Assembly: GCA_964607865.1 (NCBI GenBank)
Contig: CAZSLZ010000133.1
Coordinates: 1-8,512 of the forward strand
Reading direction: 5' to 3'
DNA: 8,512 bases
Source: CAZSLZ01 sp964607865
GTDB taxonomy: Bacteria; Vulcanimicrobiota; JAJTBE01; CAZSLZ01
Under the pieces are notes generated by a model. It had not been told where the DNA came from. It saw only the letters and a program-made list of their open reading frames with translations, and searched no databases. Made by a program: the position numbers and the translations under genes. Shown here one piece after another: positions 5,968 through 8,512 of this stretch. Numbering within the stretch: the stretch's first letter is position 1; every line of letters starts with the position of its first letter.

Positions 5968-7563
5968 CTATTTTTTAAGCCATACCCTGGAAAAATCGAT
6001 GAGCCCTTTTCTGTTTACCTTGACATTCTGGACCCGCTGGTTGATACAAAGAATGGTATGGTTATGAAAAAGAGGTACCAGCGGGTTGTCATTGGCGAGG
6101 ATCTCCTGTATTTGCCTGTAGTCTCCCAGCAGGGCTGAGTCGCTGTGGGTGAAGGATGCCGAGGTCAGCAAGGATTGAATTTTTTCATTTCGATAAAATG
6201 AGATGTTGGTACCCCCCAGTACTGCATTTGTGGGAGCCCAACACTGCTGGAAATAAATCTCCGGCTGATAATCAATACCCACAAACCCTGTAAGGGCTGC
6301 CTGGTGAACTCCGAATCTGAGTTTTTCAAGATAACTTTCCCATCGGAGCCCGCTTATGTTTACTGTAATACCCACTTTTTCCAGATCCCTGGCAATTTCC
6401 CGGGCAACATCTTCCTGGTCGGTTAAAAATGGGCGGGAAGATTTTAAATAGAGCAATTCCAGGGTGAACCCTCTTGGAAAACCGGCTTTCTTTAACAAAG
6501 CACGTGCGGTTCCGGGGTTATAAATTTGATTTCTGGTTTCTATATTGGTATTGAACATACTTATAACCGGAGAATCTGCGTTTTTATATTTGGCCTGTAA
6601 TTTCTTTATGATGCGGTTCTTATCGATGGCAAAACAAAGGGCTTTTCTAACCAGGGGAATATCCAGGGGCGGCTTCTGGCAATTAAGGCTGATAAATGAA
6701 AAATTGTAACCCGGTTCTTTCATCAGATAAAGATGATCTCGTATCCGGTTCTTAACCAGGTTGTATAACTGGGGATCGGGATTTTCGATTATATCCACGA
6801 ATTCACGGCTGATTTGCCGGTGTCTTGATTGACGGCCGGGGGTGGGCTCAAAAATGAGATAATCCAGGTTTGGCCTGCTATTCCAATGATCTAAATTGGC
6901 TTTCAGAAGAATTCGCTGCCAATTTCGCCAGTCAACAAATTTGAACTTACCGGTCCCTACAGGGTTTTTGGTGAATCTGTTTCCGAATTTCTTAACAGCA
7001 GAGGGGCTTACTATGGCAAAAGGCAGGTTGGAAATAATTTTCAGGAAATTATTGTCCTTGTAATACAATTCAACTTTGAGAGTGTGGGAATCGATAACCT
7101 CAATTTTTTTTATATTACCAGGATATCCCCCCCAGGCAGCCCGGTAAAAGGTGAAACGACCGTAACCGGGGTTGTGATAAGGATGGCTTGTAACTCTCTG
7201 GCGATCCCAGGAAAATTTTACCGCATGGGCGTTGAAGTCGGTGCCATTATGGAACTTTACATTTCTGCGCAGGTTGAAAGTCCAGCTTTTATTATCCGGG
7301 GAGCTGGACCAGCCTGTTGCCAGGACAGGAAAGAAACGGTTGGTTTCGGAATCGTATTCTACCAGTGTTTCATAAATATTGTTAGCAACCTGGGCGGATT
7401 CGCTCTCATTTATAACACCTGGGTCCAGGTTCAGGGGCTGTGCAAAAGTGCCGAAAGTCAAACTGCCTCCATAATTTTGAGTCTGGGCCGCAGTCGGGTT
7501 GTTGGGGGCAACAATGAAAATGGTTAAAAAAATTGTAAGAAAAAAAAATACCCTCGAGCGCAA
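5968..7563 (-). CDS. ABC transporter substrate-binding protein, oligopeptide/dipeptide type (SBP_bac_5)
   Basis: Exported solute-binding protein of the DppA/OppA family that captures peptides, or less often nickel or sugars, for an ABC importer. With the TTG start at 7563 it has 531 residues, typical for the family. The N-terminus MRSR plus a hydrophobic run (about 5-19) and a likely cleavage after A26 (PTAA/QTQ) form a good signal peptide. No lipobox cysteine is present. Family features include NIYETLVEYD (62-71), the W-F-L-R then FHNG-D-NA region (about 94-112) and a VRKALCFAIDKNRI segment in the second lobe. The TTG has AAGGAG 9 nt upstream and lies 2 nt after the rpoZ stop. A longer form from 7626 would overlap rpoZ by about 60 nt and bury the signal peptide behind a charged extension. 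No permease or ATPase gene is present in the window, so its partners must be elsewhere. Confidence 0.93.
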   Translation of the reverse strand: MRSRVFFFLTIFLTIFIVAPNNPTAAQTQNYGGSLTFGTFAQPLNLDPGVINESESAQVANNIYETLVEYDSETNRFFPVLATGWSSSPDNKSWTFNLRRNVKFHNGTDFNAHAVKFSWDRQRVTSHPYHNPGYGRFTFYRAAWGGYPGNIKKIEVIDSHTLKVELYYKDNNFLKIISNLPFAIVSPSAVKKFGNRFTKNPVGTGKFKFVDWRNWQRILLKANLDHWNSRPNLDYLIFEPTPGRQSRHRQISREFVDIIENPDPQLYNLVKNRIRDHLYLMKEPGYNFSFISLNCQKPPLDIPLVRKALCFAIDKNRIIKKLQAKYKNADSPVISMFNTNIETRNQIYNPGTARALLKKAGFPRGFTLELLYLKSSRPFLTDQEDVAREIARDLEKVGITVNISGLRWESYLEKLRFGVHQAALTGFVGIDYQPEIYFQQCWAPTNAVLGGTNISFYRNEKIQSLLTSASFTHSDSALLGDYRQIQEILANDNPLVPLFHNHTILCINQRVQNVKVNRKGLIDFSRVWLKK

Positions 7564-7565
7564 AA

Positions 7566-7790
7566 TCAGCCACTCCTTCGGCCTTTTCTTCTTGAAGGCT
7601 TGATCATTCCGTCGTATATTTCCCACATGGCCAGAGAAACAGGTTTGTTCGCGTCAGCGTTAGTTGCAATTTCGGCATTGTTGTTCACTTGCCTTGCACG
7701 CTGAGAAATCATGTTTATCAGTTCGAATTTGGATTCTATTTCAGGGTTGATTTCTTTATCAAGCATTTCTTCCAGGGCTGGATCCAACAT
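7566..7790 (-). CDS. rpoZ: DNA-directed RNA polymerase omega subunit
   Basis: Small RNA polymerase subunit that binds the beta' subunit and helps assembly; in many bacteria it also contributes to a ppGpp site. The 74-residue product has the omega core: SKFELINMISQRARQV (residues 20-35; usual form SKYxLV...RARQ) and NKPVSLAMWEI (48-58; usual form KPV..A..EI). The C-terminus is basic (KPSRRKGRRSG). The chosen start is the ATG at 7790, with AAGGAG 9 nt upstream. A TTG at 7814 would lie upstream of that site and add eight residues before the conserved region. It sits directly downstream of gmk, the standard Bacillota order. The flavoprotein gene coaBC often comes next in such genomes, but here a peptide-binding protein does. 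Confidence 0.9.
   Translation of the reverse strand: MLDPALEEMLDKEINPEIESKFELINMISQRARQVNNNAEIATNADANKPVSLAMWEIYDGMIKPSRRKGRRSG
7573..7578 (-). promoter_or_regulatory. ribosome binding site supporting a TTG start for the binding protein
   Basis: AAGGAG on the minus strand lies within the last codons of rpoZ (Arg-Ser-Gly-stop) and 9 nt before the TTG at 7563-7561. It supports the start that exposes a normal signal peptide and implies coupling to rpoZ translation. Confidence 0.75.
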
Positions 7791-7799
7791 AGAGTCACT

Positions 7800-7805
7800 C
7801 TCCTT
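7800..7805 (-). promoter_or_regulatory. ribosome binding site of rpoZ
   Basis: AAGGAG on the minus strand, 9 nt before the ATG at 7790. It lies downstream of the alternative TTG at 7814 and so favours the shorter protein. Confidence 0.8.
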
Positions 7806-7823
7806 TTTATTCAATAGAATAAT

Positions 7824-7852
7824 ATATTAGTGATTTTATTAATAAAAGTCAA
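7824..7852 (-). promoter_or_regulatory. candidate sigma-A-type promoter before rpoZ
   Basis: In the AT-rich gap between gmk and rpoZ the minus strand has TTGACT (7847-7852, 5/6 to the -35 consensus). TAATAT (7824-7829, 4/6 to the -10 consensus) follows at exactly 17 bp. This would start a transcript for rpoZ and the peptide-binding protein independently of gmk. The region is so AT-rich that the -10 match is weak evidence. Confidence 0.45.
7834..7847. other. 14-bp perfect palindrome inside the rpoZ promoter spacer
   Basis: TTTTATTAATAAAA is a perfect inverted repeat lying almost wholly between the proposed -35 and -10 elements, where a dimeric repressor could act. It contains only A and T, so chance occurrence in an AT-rich spacer is quite possible. 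It lacks the GC stem of an intrinsic terminator. Confidence 0.3.
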
Positions 7853-7857
7853 ATTAT

Positions 7858-8460
7858 TTAAAAAGAATTTTCATAAAGCCTGCTCTGGCAACGAGCGGCT
7901 CTTATCACAGCTTTTAAATCTTTCACAGCTTCATCAATGGTGTTGTTTATGATTAAATACCTGTATTCGAATACCGCTTTTAATTCTGCCTCGGCAGTTG
8001 CAATTCTCTGGTTTATCTGTTCTATATCTTCAGTGTTTCTACCTTCAAGGCGCTGTCTTAAAACATTGGTATCCAGGCCAGGGGGTGCAATAAATATAAA
8101 AATGGCATCTTCACGTTTTTTCATTACTTTTCTGGCACCCTGGACATCAATATCCATAACCACATCGATACCTTCGATAATACGATGGTCAATAAATTCC
8201 TCCAGGGTACCGTAATAATTATTATGAACAAATGCCCACTCCAGAAATTGATTCCGCGCCAATCTTTCCTTGAATTCTTCATTATTTATAAAGTAATAAT
8301 CCTTTCCATCCTGTTCACCTTCTCTGGGGGGGCGGGTAGTGGCAGATATGGAAAAAATTAAATTGCTTTCTTCTTTTAGTACACTTTTCAAGATCGTGCC
8401 CTTGCCGACACCTGAGGGGCCGGATATGACAAATAATATCCCTTTTCTCTTGACTTTCAT
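7858..8460 (-). CDS. gmk: Guanylate kinase
   Basis: Cytoplasmic enzyme that phosphorylates GMP to GDP with ATP, an essential step in guanine nucleotide synthesis and salvage. The 200-residue length is typical. The P-loop GPSGVGKGT is at 14-22. GMP-binding residues lie in SATTRPPREGE (39-49), YYF (55-57) and YYGT (82-85). DIDVQG at 103-108 is the Walker B-like acidic segment, and R137/R141 (RLEGRNTED) and R152 contribute to the lid and catalysis. The ATG start has AGGAG (8466-8470) 5 nt upstream. That site lies in the last codons of the preceding gene, whose TAA touches the gmk ATG, so the two are tightly coupled. The gene looks complete. Confidence 0.97.
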   Translation of the reverse strand: MKVKRKGILFVISGPSGVGKGTILKSVLKEESNLIFSISATTRPPREGEQDGKDYYFINNEEFKERLARNQFLEWAFVHNNYYGTLEEFIDHRIIEGIDVVMDIDVQGARKVMKKREDAIFIFIAPPGLDTNVLRQRLEGRNTEDIEQINQRIATAEAELKAVFEYRYLIINNTIDEAVKDLKAVIRAARCQSRLYENSF

Positions 8461-8512
8461 TTAGTCTCCTGATTTCTGAATTTTACCAATCAGAGTTTCC
8501 GGGGCAACCTCC
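8461..8512 (-). CDS. C-terminal end of a RemA/DUF370-like regulatory protein (partial)
   Basis: Only the last 16 residues, EVAPETLIGKIQKSGD, are in the window, ending in a TAA that abuts the gmk start. The pattern V-x-P-E-T-L/V resembles the VQPETVAQRL end of Bacillus RemA (DUF370), whose gene lies directly before gmk in many Bacillota. RemA proteins are small DNA-binding regulators, best known for biofilm matrix and osmotic genes. The call rests on this short match plus gene order. A YicC-family end is less likely from sequence. Confidence 0.55.
   Translation of the reverse strand, partial: EVAPETLIGKIQKSGD

Noticed and set aside
7564..7626. 21-residue N-terminal extension of the peptide-binding protein
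   Set aside because: It overlaps the end of rpoZ and puts a charged stretch before the signal peptide. The TTG at 7563 has a good ribosome site and gives a normal signal peptide.

Overview
All supported genes lie on the minus strand, so transcription runs from high to low coordinates. The partial gene at 8461-8512, followed by gmk and rpoZ, matches the remA-gmk-rpoZ order typical of Bacillota (Firmicutes). Strong AGGAGG-type ribosome binding sites and two well-placed TTG starts fit the same group. The peptide-binding protein has a plain signal peptide with no lipobox cysteine, which would suit a diderm clostridial lineage. That placement is a weak inference; I cannot name a genus.

Layout in transcription order: (1) 8512-7566, a housekeeping block with the C-terminus of a RemA/DUF370-like protein, guanylate kinase (gmk) and the RNA polymerase omega subunit (rpoZ). 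(2) 7563-5968, an oligopeptide/dipeptide-type ABC substrate-binding protein whose TTG start lies 2 nt after the rpoZ stop. A short hairpin with a T-rich tail follows, overlapping a possible promoter. (3) 5883-2739, an OPT-family oligopeptide transporter and an M29-family aminopeptidase, separated by 1 nt. (4) 2711-1602, a membrane-anchored six-repeat NHL beta-propeller protein. (5) 1585-1, S-adenosylhomocysteine hydrolase (ahcY) and the 5' part of S-adenosylmethionine synthetase (metK).

Two themes stand out. One is peptide use: a peptide-binding protein, a peptide transporter and a cytoplasmic aminopeptidase that could turn imported peptides into amino acids. The other is the activated-methyl cycle: MetK makes SAM and AhcY clears the SAH left after methyl transfer. 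From 5883 to 1 the genes are so tightly packed (gaps of 1-27 nt) that they look like one operon, linking peptide-derived amino acids, including methionine, to SAM turnover. The link is inferred from context only.

The main anomaly is at the left edge. The metK reading frame starts normally but carries three in-frame stop codons and many radical substitutions in its last ~150 bases, with no indels. The cause is either base-call error at a contig end or a real decaying gene. I found no RNA genes, CRISPR arrays, insertion sequences or clear new system. No gene-free stretch exceeds 300 bases; the longest is about 84 nt.
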